Shown piece by piece: positions 32,095 to 40,418 of a stretch of 49,606 nucleotides of DNA. Each line of letters begins with the position of its first letter. Position 1 is the first letter of the stretch. A program made the position numbers and the translations under genes. The notes beneath the pieces are model-generated. The model was given only the letters and a program-made list of their open reading frames with translations, made no database searches and had not been told where the DNA came from. The DNA is from Deltaproteobacteria bacterium (GTDB lineage Bacteria; Myxococcota; Myxococcia; Myxococcales; 40CM-4-68-19): positions 1 through 49,606 of the forward strand of contig VBKL01000054.1 in NCBI GenBank assembly GCA_005879805.1, in the 5' to 3' direction.

Positions 32095-35013
32095 TCAGGG
32101 CGTCCGGTCGCTGTGGACGAGGCTGATCGCCGCGATCCGGTTCGGACCGTGGCAGATCATGCACTCCTCCTTCTGCGGCTTGGAGAAGGCGACGCTCCGG
32201 GGCTCGTAGAAGGAGGCCCCGTTCGTCTGCATGTGGTCGATGGCGACGGGCGTGTCGTGGCAAGCGGAGCATGCCGCGGCGATGGGGGACTTCACGAGCG
32301 TCGTGCCCTGCGCCTGGCAGGGGGCTGCGACGCTGCAGGTGGCGACCGTTCCGGTGCAGGGCTGCGCCGTCGTGCAGGCGCAGGTGGTTCCGGCCGCGCA
32401 AGCGGTGGTGACGGCGCCGATCTTCTGCGAGAAGGCCACCGGCACGTTGTTGACCGTGTATGGCGCGCTCACGTCGACGCTGCACGGATTCGCCGCGTTG
32501 CAGATGCAGGGCGAGGCGGGGGTGCAGATCGTCGCGCCCTGGGTGCCGCTGATCCCGTCGGGCAGCGACGCGTTCACCGAGGAGGTGGCGAAGCCGAATC
32601 CGTAATCGGTCGCGTTGCTGCTATCGACGTAGGGTGAGAGCGAGAAGTAGCCGGCCGGATTGGTAATCGCGCTGCCGTTGAAGCGTCCCTGGCCGACGGT
32701 GCTGAAGAGCATGTTGGGGAGCGCCGCCTGCGCCGCCGGCGTGCTGAAGTCGTAGGTGCCCGGCAGGTGGCACATCTCGCACTTGTTCAACACGGCCGGG
32801 TAGGTGACCTTGTAGTAACCGTCGGTAGCCGACTTGGCGTGCCAGTTGAACGGCACCGTCCGCTTCTCGGAGCCGTGGATGGCGTGGATGAAGTCCTTCT
32901 GGTTCGCGGCCCATCCGCTGCTCGACTGGTTCGGCCGGTGGCAGAAGTTGCAGCTGGAGGAATCGTTCCGCTGTCCGGCGTGGAAATCAGGGCCGACTCC
33001 GAGGGTCACGTGGCAGGAGCTGCACTTGGAGTTGTCGACCACGATGCGGCGCCCCGTGAATCCGGTCGCCACCTTCCAGACGTCCGGCGCCGGCACGACG
33101 AGGCCACCCTGGCCCGCGAACCCGCTGGCGTTCGGAGTGTAGGGGTAGCTGAGCAGGTTGATCTGCGTCAGCGGCTGGTTGTGGTCGCTGAAATTCTTCG
33201 CGACGCTGCCCAGGCTGTACGTGTAGCCGATGCCGCCGGTGAGCATCACGGCATTGGCGGGGACCACGACGCCGGTGAGCTGCACCGTGTAGAAGCCCTT
33301 CGCGTCAGGGCCGGCGATCTTGCCGACGCTGGAACCGGTCGCGCTCCCATTCCAGATGTTCCGGATGTAGCCGCTCGCGGATACGTTGAAGTCGGCCGGG
33401 GCCGTGACGCCGTCCTGCGGCACCGAGTAGACGAAGTAGGCGCTCGGCGAGCCGACGAAGCCGGGGATGCCCAGCTCGGGCTTCCTGGTCGAGTCGAAGA
33501 CCACGTCCTTCGCGGCCACGGGAGGAGTCGCGGTCGGGTCGGCGATCTGGAACTTGAAGACGATCTGCGGCCGCAGCACGTTCGGCGTGACCGCGGTGTC
33601 GGTCCAGGTCGAGACGCTGTTCACCTGGTAGGTGATGACCTGCGCACCCGCGGGGACGGCTCCGACCGCCGCCACGTAGGCCGCGTTCGTGTTCGAGCTG
33701 CCGGTGGCGGGCTGCGCGTAGATGTTGCCGGGGTTGGGCGGCGAGATGGGAATGTGGCTCGAGGCGATGTCGCCAGCGGGGGCGCCGGCCGAGTGGCAAA
33801 GCAGGCAGATGGCGTCGCTGTTGACGGGACCGCCGGTGTGCAATCTGCGGCCGTTTGGCGCCGGGCTGACGAAGCTGATGTCGTCATGGCACGCGCCGCA
33901 GGCGCGGCGGCTCGGCTCGTTCTTCCAGTTGTCCGCCAGCGGCGCCGGGCTGCGATGGCACTTCACGCAGTTGCGCACGTCTTGCGGGTAGGTGATCTCG
34001 TACGGCTTCTGGAAGCCCCGGTACGTGCCTCCGGTCAGCTTGAGATTCTCGCCCATGTGCAGCTTGTGGATGAAGACCGGGAGGTTCAGGACCGCTTCGT
34101 TGTTGATCACGGTCAGGTCGCCCTTCCAAGTCTGATCGGCGGCTACCGCGGGGAAGTCGGGCGAGGTCTCGGTCGCGGCGAATCGCATCTGGTTGTTGTG
34201 GCAGCCGGCGCACGAGCGGATGTCGAAGCGCACGCCGCCATGGAACTGGCCGGTCCCCAATTCGCCGGTGCTGTCGGTGGTGGCGCGGAACTGCGTATGG
34301 CACTCGAGGCAGGCCCCGGGGCGCGTAATTCCGTCACCGACGTCGACCTTTTCGTTCTTCCCGGTGACGTCCTCGCCGGTCGAGGGGATGAAATCCTTGA
34401 TCACGTTGACCGGCGAGAACGGGTTGCCGGTCGCGGAGAGCAGGATGATGACACGGTGGACCTTCGACGGCTCGTACGCCGTCCCCGCTGCTCGCGGGCC
34501 GGCAGTGACGACCTGGGTGAAGCGGTACTCGTAGGTGCCGTCCGCCAGGTCGGTGAACCCCGCGGGGTCGGGCTTCTCCAGCGTAGCGGTGCTGTGATCG
34601 TCCTTCGCCATGTAGCTCACCCAGCTGTCGTTGCCGGCGCCGTTCACGCCCTCGGTGAGCTTGACGAGGCCGAATCGCCAGGCGACCGCCGTGGGGGACA
34701 TTCCGCGCACGCCGCTGCCATGGCGCTCGGTGACCTTCAGCGTGACGACCGGCCTGCCGTCCGCCGGAACGAGGACGCTCACGAGCTCGGCGCTGATCTT
34801 CGCGATCTGGAGCTCGCCCGAGGTGAGGATCCCGTAGTCGATGATGGGGGCCGGAGCCGCAGCGGCGCCTGCGTCGGGCGTGTCGCCTTGGGGACCGGCG
34901 GGTCCTGGCTGGCCCTCCGGACCCCTGCAGGCCAGGGCCGCAAGCAGAGCGACGAGGACGGCGCCTCTGCACGTTCGGAGCACTCTGCTACACGGAATGG
35001 CTGTTGCCCGCAT
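32095..35013 (-). CDS. OmcA/MtrC-family decaheme surface cytochrome, lipoprotein
   Basis: A 972-residue protein with a lipoprotein signal (lipobox AALAC). It has ten CxxCH motifs in two groups: CLECH, CAGCH, CVKCH, CGACH, CLLCH, then CSSCH, CNFCH, CEMCH, CSACH, CMICH. Beta-rich segments separate them, as in the four-domain OmcA/MtrC fold. Such proteins sit on the outer face of the cell and reduce metals or other external acceptors. A Cys-rich insert before the ninth heme (CTPASPCICNAANPC and a similar repeat) is unusual. GGAGG precedes the ATG. No barrel or MtrA-like gene is adjacent, so it may share the conduit at 26012-29506. Confidence 0.88.
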   Translation of the reverse strand: MRATAIPCSRVLRTCRGAVLVALLAALACRGPEGQPGPAGPQGDTPDAGAAAAPAPIIDYGILTSGELQIAKISAELVSVLVPADGRPVVTLKVTERHGSGVRGMSPTAVAWRFGLVKLTEGVNGAGNDSWVSYMAKDDHSTATLEKPDPAGFTDLADGTYEYRFTQVVTAGPRAAGTAYEPSKVHRVIILLSATGNPFSPVNVIKDFIPSTGEDVTGKNEKVDVGDGITRPGACLECHTQFRATTDSTGELGTGQFHGGVRFDIRSCAGCHNNQMRFAATETSPDFPAVAADQTWKGDLTVINNEAVLNLPVFIHKLHMGENLKLTGGTYRGFQKPYEITYPQDVRNCVKCHRSPAPLADNWKNEPSRRACGACHDDISFVSPAPNGRRLHTGGPVNSDAICLLCHSAGAPAGDIASSHIPISPPNPGNIYAQPATGSSNTNAAYVAAVGAVPAGAQVITYQVNSVSTWTDTAVTPNVLRPQIVFKFQIADPTATPPVAAKDVVFDSTRKPELGIPGFVGSPSAYFVYSVPQDGVTAPADFNVSASGYIRNIWNGSATGSSVGKIAGPDAKGFYTVQLTGVVVPANAVMLTGGIGYTYSLGSVAKNFSDHNQPLTQINLLSYPYTPNASGFAGQGGLVVPAPDVWKVATGFTGRRIVVDNSKCSSCHVTLGVGPDFHAGQRNDSSSCNFCHRPNQSSSGWAANQKDFIHAIHGSEKRTVPFNWHAKSATDGYYKVTYPAVLNKCEMCHLPGTYDFSTPAAQAALPNMLFSTVGQGRFNGSAITNPAGYFSLSPYVDSSNATDYGFGFATSSVNASLPDGISGTQGATICTPASPCICNAANPCSVDVSAPYTVNNVPVAFSQKIGAVTTACAAGTTCACTTAQPCTGTVATCSVAAPCQAQGTTLVKSPIAAACSACHDTPVAIDHMQTNGASFYEPRSVAFSKPQKEECMICHGPNRIAAISLVHSDRTP

Positions 35014-35044
35014 GGGTTCCTCCGGAATTTTCCAAGTAACCCTC

Positions 35045-35126
35045 GCAAGGAATGTGCCCCCGATATTCGATTATCGTTTCGAGTTGTTACTGGTTGTCGG
35101 CAAGAAGCGGGGTCGCAAGACTTGCG
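35045..35126 (-). promoter_or_regulatory. Sigma-54 promoter and perfect dyad for the decaheme cytochrome gene
   Basis: The minus strand reads GGGCACA-TTCC-TTGC (35045-35059). CGCAA-GAC-TTGCG at 35114-35126 is a perfect dyad centred 62 bp upstream of the GG. The predicted start near 35033 leaves a 20-base leader containing the ribosome-binding site. Confidence 0.6.
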
Positions 35127-35291
35127 GAGCCGCGGGACCCATGACGCAAAAGGACGAGTCGTCCTTCCGCGCCGCATCGGCGCCTCGGTCACGGATCGTC
35201 TCTGCGGATTGCTCGCTCGAAGCAAATGCGCCCGCGCGCGGCCGGCCCTGCCGGCTGCGGCGAGCGCGCGAGGATCGGCGCCACGAACTCT

Positions 35292-36026
35292 TCAGCGCTC
35301 CAGCCGCGCTCCTTCGACGAGGACCGCGTACTTGTATCCCGCGCCGAAATCCTGATCGGTGCGGACGATCCCGCGGGCCACGACGACCTCGCCGACCGAG
35401 CATTCGTCCTGCGTCGTCACCAGCAGATCGTCGCTGCCGGGCGCACCGCTGCCGTCGCGCAGGTGCACCCAGTTCTTGCCCAGGACGCCCGAATTGACCT
35501 TCACCACCTTGCCGCGCACGCCGACGGTCTTGCCCGCGAGCGCGGTCCGCCGGGCGTGGACCTGCTCGACGGTCTGGCCGGAGGGCCCGGAGAGCCGCTC
35601 GACCTGCACCTTGCCCGCTGGGGGCGTCGCGGCGCCGGGCGGATGGACGAAACTTGCCGGCATGGCAGGCGCGGCTGCCGCCGTTCCCGCAGGGCGGACG
35701 GAATGTTTGTCGTCCGCCAGGGTCCCGAAAGCGATGCGGGGGAACTTGCGGCCGATCGCCTTTCCTTCGAAGTCCTGCATCCAGATCGGCGACTCGATCG
35801 TCACCGGCGTTCCGGGAGCGACGTCGGCGATGGGAACCGCCGCCCAGGTCTCGCCCGAAGGAGTGGCGATGCGCAGGTAGCTGTAGCTTCCCGCGTCGAC
35901 GCGCTCGAGGAGCTTGCCGCGGAGGTTTCCATCGGCGGAGGGTGCCGCGGCGGGTGCCGTGGGAGCGGCATTGGCAGCGCTGCAGGCCGCGGCCAGGACC
36001 ATCAGGATGCCTGCTGCGATACGCAT
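35292..36026 (-). CDS. Exported protein with two OB-fold-like segments
   Basis: A 244-residue protein with an N-terminal signal (MRIAAGILMVLAAACSA, possibly a lipobox AAAC). Two beta-rich segments resemble bacterial OB folds: residues about 38-105 (LRGKLLERVDAGSY onwards, with AVPIADV) and about 165-240 (VGVRGKVVKVN, WVHLRDGSG, VVARGIV). A Pro/Ala linker joins them. This type occurs beside nitrite-reductase and multiheme cytochrome genes (NrfJ-like), but the function is not established. GGAGGAATC precedes the ATG. It is divergent from a monoheme cytochrome gene and shares its control region. Confidence 0.65.
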   Translation of the reverse strand: MRIAAGILMVLAAACSAANAAPTAPAAAPSADGNLRGKLLERVDAGSYSYLRIATPSGETWAAVPIADVAPGTPVTIESPIWMQDFEGKAIGRKFPRIAFGTLADDKHSVRPAGTAAAAPAMPASFVHPPGAATPPAGKVQVERLSGPSGQTVEQVHARRTALAGKTVGVRGKVVKVNSGVLGKNWVHLRDGSGAPGSDDLLVTTQDECSVGEVVVARGIVRTDQDFGAGYKYAVLVEGARLER

Positions 36027-36056
36027 GATTCCTCCGATTCGTTACCGACCAGGGCT

Positions 36057-36181
36057 GCAATATCTTCGCCACCAGATTCGCCTTCGAACGCCACTTTTTC
36101 GCGCACGATTTGCGTCGCGTCGTGTGGGGCCGCAAATCGCGGCGCCTTCGGCAGCATCCGACTCGCGGGCACGGTTATTGC
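36057..36181. promoter_or_regulatory. Divergent sigma-54 promoters sharing two dyads
   Basis: Minus-strand element TGGCGAA-GATA-TTGCA (36057-36071) faces the OB-fold gene. Plus-strand GGCACG-GTTA-TTGC (36168-36181) faces the cytochrome gene. Between them lie CGCAC-GAT-TTGCG (36102-36114) and CGCAA-ATC-GCGGC (36131-36143), centres 29 bp apart. Distances are 38 and 67 bp to the minus GG, and 60 and 31 bp to the plus GG. Leaders would be 19 and 34 bases. Confidence 0.6.
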
Positions 36182-36226
36182 GGCACAACGTGTCAGGCGC
36201 GGCCGCAGCTGCGCGGAGGCTCTACG

Positions 36227-36571
36227 ATGACGCGAAAGACGTTGATCGCCCTTCTGGTGGCTGTCCTGGTTCCGCTCGCCGCGCGTGCCGAGGCCGACAA
36301 GAAGACCGAGCGGTTGTGGAAGGCGAAGTGCGCCTCCTGTCACGGCGCGGACGGCAAGGGGCAGACCGATCAGGGCCAGAAGATGGGAATCGCCGACTAC
36401 ACCGATCCTGCCTGGCAGAAGGCGCATTCCGATGCGCAGGTCAAGTCGGGCATCGAAGGCGGCGTGACACGCGAGAAGGCCGGCAAGAAGCAGGAGATGG
36501 ATCCCTTCAAGGACAAGCTCGACCCGGCGCAGATCGACTCGCTCGTCGCATACGTAAAGTCGCTCAAGTGA
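36227..36571 (+). CDS. Monoheme class I cytochrome c
   Basis: A 114-residue protein with a signal peptide ending near ARAEA, one CASCH motif (about residue 36) and a possible distal Met in KQEMDPFK. It is a periplasmic electron carrier and a paralog of the protein at 25640-25972, differing by a small insertion (REKAGKKQ). The ATG at 36227 follows GGAGG by 8 bases and a canonical sigma-54 element by about 45 bases. It appears monocistronic. Confidence 0.87.
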   Translation: MTRKTLIALLVAVLVPLAARAEADKKTERLWKAKCASCHGADGKGQTDQGQKMGIADYTDPAWQKAHSDAQVKSGIEGGVTREKAGKKQEMDPFKDKLDPAQIDSLVAYVKSLK

Positions 36572-36638
36572 TCCTGCGGGATCCTGGCGGCCATGCGGCG
36601 GCGCTCGCCCCCGGGCGCCGCCGTTTGCATCTCCGTTG

Positions 36639-38036
36639 CTAGACCGCGCGCGAGAACGGCCGTCCGTGCCCGGTGAGATACCCGTCGAAGATCGACGCCA
36701 CGTTGCGCACGAAGATCCGCCCGAGCGGCGTCACTTCCACCTCCGGACCGTTCACCGTGACGAGCCCTTCGCCCGCGAGCTCGCGCAAGCGGGACAGCTC
36801 GCCGGCGAATTCCTCCTCTGCAGAAGGGCCGAGATCGACGAAGAAGTTGCACATGATCTGCGTGATGATCCGGCGCCTGACGACGTCGTCCGCCGAGAGC
36901 GGAACGCCGCGCTCGGTGGCGAGCTCGCCGCGGGCGACCGCGCTCCCGTAACGGCTGATCGAATGCGTATTCTGGGCGTAGACGCCGCCCACGTCGCTGA
37001 TCGCCGAGACCCCGACAGCGACCACGTCGCTCGCGGCCCGCACCGAATAGCCCTGGAAATTGCGGGTCAGGGTGCGGCGCGACTGCGCCTGGGAGAGCTC
37101 GTCGTCCGGACGCGCGAAATGATCCATCCCGATCGGGCGATATCCCGCCTTCGTGAACGCTTCCCAGGCGATGCGGAACAGCTGCAGCTTGTCGAGTCCC
37201 CGCGGCAGGTCGACGGTGGGCAGCCGCTTCTGGTTCGGCCGCACGTCCGGGACGTGGGCGAAGGCGTAGACGGCGGCGCGGTCGGGTCCCATCTCGAGGA
37301 CCTGCTCGATGGTGCGCGACCAGCTCCGCGGCGTCTGCCGGGGCAATCCGTAGATGAGGTCGAAATTGATTCCGCGGAATCCGAGCTCGCGCGCGGCGTC
37401 GAGCATGGCCCGGGTCTCCTCGGGCGTCTGGATGCGGGAGATGGCCTCCTGCACGGCGGGATCGAGGTCCTGCACGCCCATCGAGAGCCGGTTGAAGCCG
37501 AGCGCGCGGAGCAGCTCGAGCTGCGAGCGGGAAGTGACCTTGGGATCGATCTCCACCGCCACCTCGGCGTCGGGCAGGATCCCGAAACGCGAGGAGATGG
37601 CAGTGAAGAGCTGCGCGATCTGCCGCTCGTCCAGGAAGGTGGGAGTGCCGCCGCCCCAGTGGATCTGCGAGAGCGAGCGGCGGCTTCCCAGCAGGTCGCA
37701 CACCGCGTCCATCTCGCGAAGGAGCGACGCGAGATAGGGATCGGCGGTGCTGGAACTGCGCGCGATGGCGACGTTGCAACCGCAGAAGGAGCAGCGCTCC
37801 TTGCAGAAGGGGATATGCACGTAGAGGGAGAGCGGCGCGTCCTTCTGTCCCGCCCGTGCGAGCGCGCTGGCGTAAGCGCCCGGTCCGATCTCCTCGGTCC
37901 ACACGGGAGCGGTCGGATAGCTCGTGTAGCGCGGCACGGGAACGTCGAGCTTCCGGAGGAGGGCGTCGGAGACCTTCGGGAACTCGTTGGGGCCGGCGCG
38001 CAATCCCTGCGTCTCGAGGGCGATGGCATGGTCCAC
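36639..38036 (-). CDS. hemN: Oxygen-independent coproporphyrinogen III dehydrogenase (radical SAM)
   Basis: A 465-residue radical-SAM enzyme. The cluster motif CKERCSFCGC (about residue 77), preceded by LYVHIPF, then the GGGTPTFL and GVQDLDP blocks and PRYTSYPTAP near the N-terminus, define HemN. It converts coproporphyrinogen III to protoporphyrinogen IX without O2, upstream of the HemG-type enzyme at 16702. The GTG at 38036 is the first possible start, but the predicted sigma-54 start is at about 38038. The TTG at 38001-38003, with a 35-base leader, may be the real one, although AGGGA sits too close to it. Confidence 0.88.
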   Translation of the reverse strand: MDHAIALETQGLRAGPNEFPKVSDALLRKLDVPVPRYTSYPTAPVWTEEIGPGAYASALARAGQKDAPLSLYVHIPFCKERCSFCGCNVAIARSSSTADPYLASLLREMDAVCDLLGSRRSLSQIHWGGGTPTFLDERQIAQLFTAISSRFGILPDAEVAVEIDPKVTSRSQLELLRALGFNRLSMGVQDLDPAVQEAISRIQTPEETRAMLDAARELGFRGINFDLIYGLPRQTPRSWSRTIEQVLEMGPDRAAVYAFAHVPDVRPNQKRLPTVDLPRGLDKLQLFRIAWEAFTKAGYRPIGMDHFARPDDELSQAQSRRTLTRNFQGYSVRAASDVVAVGVSAISDVGGVYAQNTHSISRYGSAVARGELATERGVPLSADDVVRRRIITQIMCNFFVDLGPSAEEEFAGELSRLRELAGEGLVTVNGPEVEVTPLGRIFVRNVASIFDGYLTGHGRPFSRAV

Positions 38037-38049
38037 GCGCAGTCCTTTC

Positions 38050-38063
38050 GCAAGAACCGTGCC
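38050..38063 (-). promoter_or_regulatory. Sigma-54 promoter for hemN
   Basis: The minus strand reads GGCACG-GTTC-TTGC, a near-perfect -24/-12 element. No CGCAA dyad was found at 40 or 70 bp upstream, where the divergent sigma-factor gene begins. Confidence 0.6.
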
Positions 38064-38104
38064 CCAAGCGCTCGATAAAGCGCCCTGCGCGAGCGCTCTC
38101 CCAT

Positions 38105-38118
38105 GGACTGCGGCTTGC
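38105..38118 (+). promoter_or_regulatory. Candidate sigma-54 promoter for the ECF-like sigma gene
   Basis: TGGACTG-CGGC-TTGC has GG-N10-GC and a perfect TTGC, but a poor middle of the -24 half. The predicted start near 38130 gives a 28-base leader to the TTG at 38158. Confidence 0.35.
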
Positions 38119-38157
38119 TTGTGAATCTTTCGCGGTCGGAACGAGGGGGGACGAATC

Positions 38158-38721
38158 TTGCGCGTCGCCGCCAGCGATGCAGAGCGCGAAAAGGTCGTCG
38201 AGCTCTACGAGCTATACGGCCCCGCCATACGCCGGCGGTGCCTGCGTCTTCTCGGCGACAAGGAAGCAGGAAACGACGCCACCCAGGAGGTCTTCATCCG
38301 CCTGCTCGGCAACGTCAGAAAGCTCGAGACTCGCGAGATGGCGATCCGCTGGATGTACCGGGTGTCGGTGAACCACTGCCTGCACCTGATCCGGAACCGC
38401 GCCCGGCGCTCCTGCGAGCCGATGACGGCCGCCGCGGAGCCGCGAACGAGCGGCGCCATCGACTTCATTGCCGACCGCCAGCTCGCGCAGAAGGTCCTCT
38501 CGCGGTTCGATGCCAGGACCCGGGTCGTGGTGGTGGGAGTCTACGTGGCCGGGATGGAGCACGCGGAAGTCGCCAAGCTCCTCGGGATCTCCAGGACCAG
38601 CGTCCAGCGCACGCTACGGCGCTTCTCCATCAACTCGCGCAAGTACCTGCACAGGACCCACGAGCTGGAAGCGGAAGCGGATCCCGGGTCCGCCGCGGAA
38701 CCCATGCGGCGCTCCGGTTAG
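38158..38721 (+). CDS. ECF-like RNA polymerase sigma factor
   Basis: A 187-residue sigma-70-family factor with only regions 2 and 4. Region 2 is visible at about residues 14-80 (LYELYGPAIRRRCLRLLGD, then ATQEVFIRLL and the MAIRWMYRVSVNHCL helix). Region 4 is at about 105-165, with the helix-turn-helix AEVAKLLGISRTSVQRTLRRF. The start is a TTG with a strong GAGGGGGGA site seven bases upstream. No anti-sigma gene is adjacent. It ends in a four-base overlap with a convergent hemerythrin-like gene. Its targets cannot be inferred from this window. Confidence 0.82.
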   Translation: MRVAASDAEREKVVELYELYGPAIRRRCLRLLGDKEAGNDATQEVFIRLLGNVRKLETREMAIRWMYRVSVNHCLHLIRNRARRSCEPMTAAAEPRTSGAIDFIADRQLAQKVLSRFDARTRVVVVGVYVAGMEHAEVAKLLGISRTSVQRTLRRFSINSRKYLHRTHELEAEADPGSAAEPMRRSG

Positions 38722-39167
38722 ATCGCGAGAGCGGAATCCTCCTGCACGGTCCCGCCCGCGGCGAGCTCGCACTCTTCCTCGACCATCTGGCCGAGCACCT
38801 CGCTGGTCAGCGCGGAGGCGACGTGCGCGAGCGAATGGGGCGGCAGCAGGGGAGGTTCGGCGCGGAGCGCGGCGAGCAGGGCTCGATGGCGCGAGTGGGC
38901 ATTTCTCAGGCGGGCCAGGCGGAAGGGGCCCCATTCGTCGGTTTCGCAGAGCTCGCGCTCGAAGAGCGCTTCCTCCGCCTCGAAGTGATCGAGCAACTCG
39001 CGGTGCAAGGACTCGATCCGTTCCCGCAGGATCTGCACTTCGTGACCCTCGGTTTCGCTGGCGGACGAGAGGACCTCGCTGGCTTCCTTGTCGAGGGCGA
39101 TGAGCAAGGGGCGGAGGTGCCTGTGCTGGGTGAGCAGCAGCCCCTTGCGTTCCCCATTCGAGATCAT
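38718..39167 (-). CDS. Hemerythrin-like four-helix protein D
   Basis: A 149-residue paralog of the three other hemerythrin-like proteins. It shows LLTQHRHLRP (about residue 16), DHFEAEEALFE (HxxxE, about 63) and RNAHSRHRALL (about 90). The last helix, MVEEECEL, has Glu but no His. The ATG at 39167 is chosen because GGAGGAGG lies five bases upstream; a longer reading to 39218 exists. A variant sigma-54-like element lies about 48 bp upstream. It is probably a cytoplasmic O2/NO- or redox-related protein; iron binding is uncertain. Confidence 0.72.
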   Translation of the reverse strand: MISNGERKGLLLTQHRHLRPLLIALDKEASEVLSSASETEGHEVQILRERIESLHRELLDHFEAEEALFERELCETDEWGPFRLARLRNAHSRHRALLAALRAEPPLLPPHSLAHVASALTSEVLGQMVEEECELAAGGTVQEDSALAI

Positions 39168-39214
39168 CGCGGCCTCCTCCACGTCCGATGCCGGGCCCGT
39201 CCCGTCCAGTCGCT

Positions 39215-39228
39215 TCATGAACCGTGCC
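39215..39228 (-). promoter_or_regulatory. Variant sigma-54-like promoter for hemerythrin-like protein D
   Basis: The minus strand reads CGGCACG-GTTC-ATGAA: perfect -24, N10 spacing, GA at -12. It is nearly identical to the element before the USP at 4568 (CGGCACG-GTTC-CTGAA). The predicted start at about 39203 gives a leader of about 36 bases. No dyad was found at 40 or 70 bp. Confidence 0.35.
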
Positions 39229-39329
39229 GCGCCGGAGGTTCGCGCGACATGGAATACGGCTTGCTTGAAACCGCATTGATCCGCGCCCTGGCATCCTTTC
39301 GCGCCGCCGCCTGAGATCGGGCCGGCGGC

Positions 39330-40418
39330 TCAAGCCTGGGGAAGGCGAGCGGCGAAGCGCGCTCCGCCGAGAGGCGAGACGTCGACCTCGATCGATCCGC
39401 CGTGCTGCGAGACGATCGCGTGCACGATGGCGAGCCCGAGACCCGAGCCGGTCGGCTTGGTGGTGAAGAACGGCTCGAAGAGCCGATCGCGCGCGGCGGG
39501 CGCGATACCGGGACCCGAATCGTCGACGAGGAACACCACCTCGCGCCCTTCCGACCGCGCCTCCAGGCGGACCCGGCCGCCGGCCGGCGTCGCGTCGAGC
39601 GCGTTGATGGCGAGGTTCATCAAGACCTGGCGCAGCCGCTCGGGGTCCGCGGCCGCCTGCGCAAGCCCCGGCGCCACCGCCTGCTCCAGGGTGATCTGCC
39701 TTTGCTCCGCGTCGCCGGCCAGGAATCCCACTACCGATTCCACCGCGCTCGCCACGTCGACGCGGGCGATGTTCAGCTCGCGAGGGCGCGCGAACTGCAA
39801 GAAATCCTCGAGCAGGTGCTCCAGCCTGCCGATCTCGTCGCGCACCAGGCGCAAAGGCTCGAGGAGCGGAGGCTGATCGGCGGGCGACAGCTTGTTCACG
39901 CGCCGCTCGAGCACGGCGAGCTGGAGGCCGGCGGCGTTGAGCGGGTTGCGGATCTCGTGGGAAAGCCCTGCCGTCATGGTACCGACGGTGGCCAGCCTCT
40001 CGGCCACCTGGGCGCGGCGCGAAAGCTCGCGCTTCTCGGCGTGCAGCCGCACCTGCCGGAGCGCCTGCTCGATGGTGAGGAGCAGATCGGGCGTGGAGCA
40101 GGGCTTGACGAGGTACGCGAAGGCGCCCGCGCGCACCGCGGCGATCGCCGTCTCCAGGGTCGCGAACCCGGTGAGGAGCACGATGGCTCCTTCCGGCGAG
40201 ATCTCCCGCAGCTTTTCGGCGAGCTCGGTCCCGTCCGCGTCGGGCAGGCGCACGTCGAGGAGCGCCACGTCGAATCCGGGTCTGGCGGCCGCGAGCGCCT
40301 TTGCTCCGGTGGGCGCCGTGCGCACCTCGTAGCCCTCGTCGTCGAGGATGGAGGCGAGGTTCTCGACCAGCGCCTCGTTGTCGTCGACGAGCAGCACGCG
40401 GGCCCGATGGGTCGTCAT
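39330..40418 (-). CDS. Receiver-histidine kinase hybrid
   Basis: A 362-residue soluble protein. An N-terminal receiver (residues 1-125, phospho-acceptor D55 in LLDVRLPD, LVKP near 110) is joined by a coiled coil to a HisKA domain (GLSHEIRNPLNAAGL, His at about 150). A HATPase domain follows with N-box INALDATPAGG, DDSGPGIA and GSGLGLAIV. It is probably an intermediate in a phosphorelay: the receiver may accept phosphate from an upstream kinase and control its own kinase. It overlaps the double-receiver gene by ATGA and is in one operon with it and the globin-coupled kinase. Confidence 0.87.
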   Translation of the reverse strand: MTTHRARVLLVDDNEALVENLASILDDEGYEVRTAPTGAKALAAARPGFDVALLDVRLPDADGTELAEKLREISPEGAIVLLTGFATLETAIAAVRAGAFAYLVKPCSTPDLLLTIEQALRQVRLHAEKRELSRRAQVAERLATVGTMTAGLSHEIRNPLNAAGLQLAVLERRVNKLSPADQPPLLEPLRLVRDEIGRLEHLLEDFLQFARPRELNIARVDVASAVESVVGFLAGDAEQRQITLEQAVAPGLAQAAADPERLRQVLMNLAINALDATPAGGRVRLEARSEGREVVFLVDDSGPGIAPAARDRLFEPFFTTKPTGSGLGLAIVHAIVSQHGGSIEVDVSPLGGARFAARLPQA

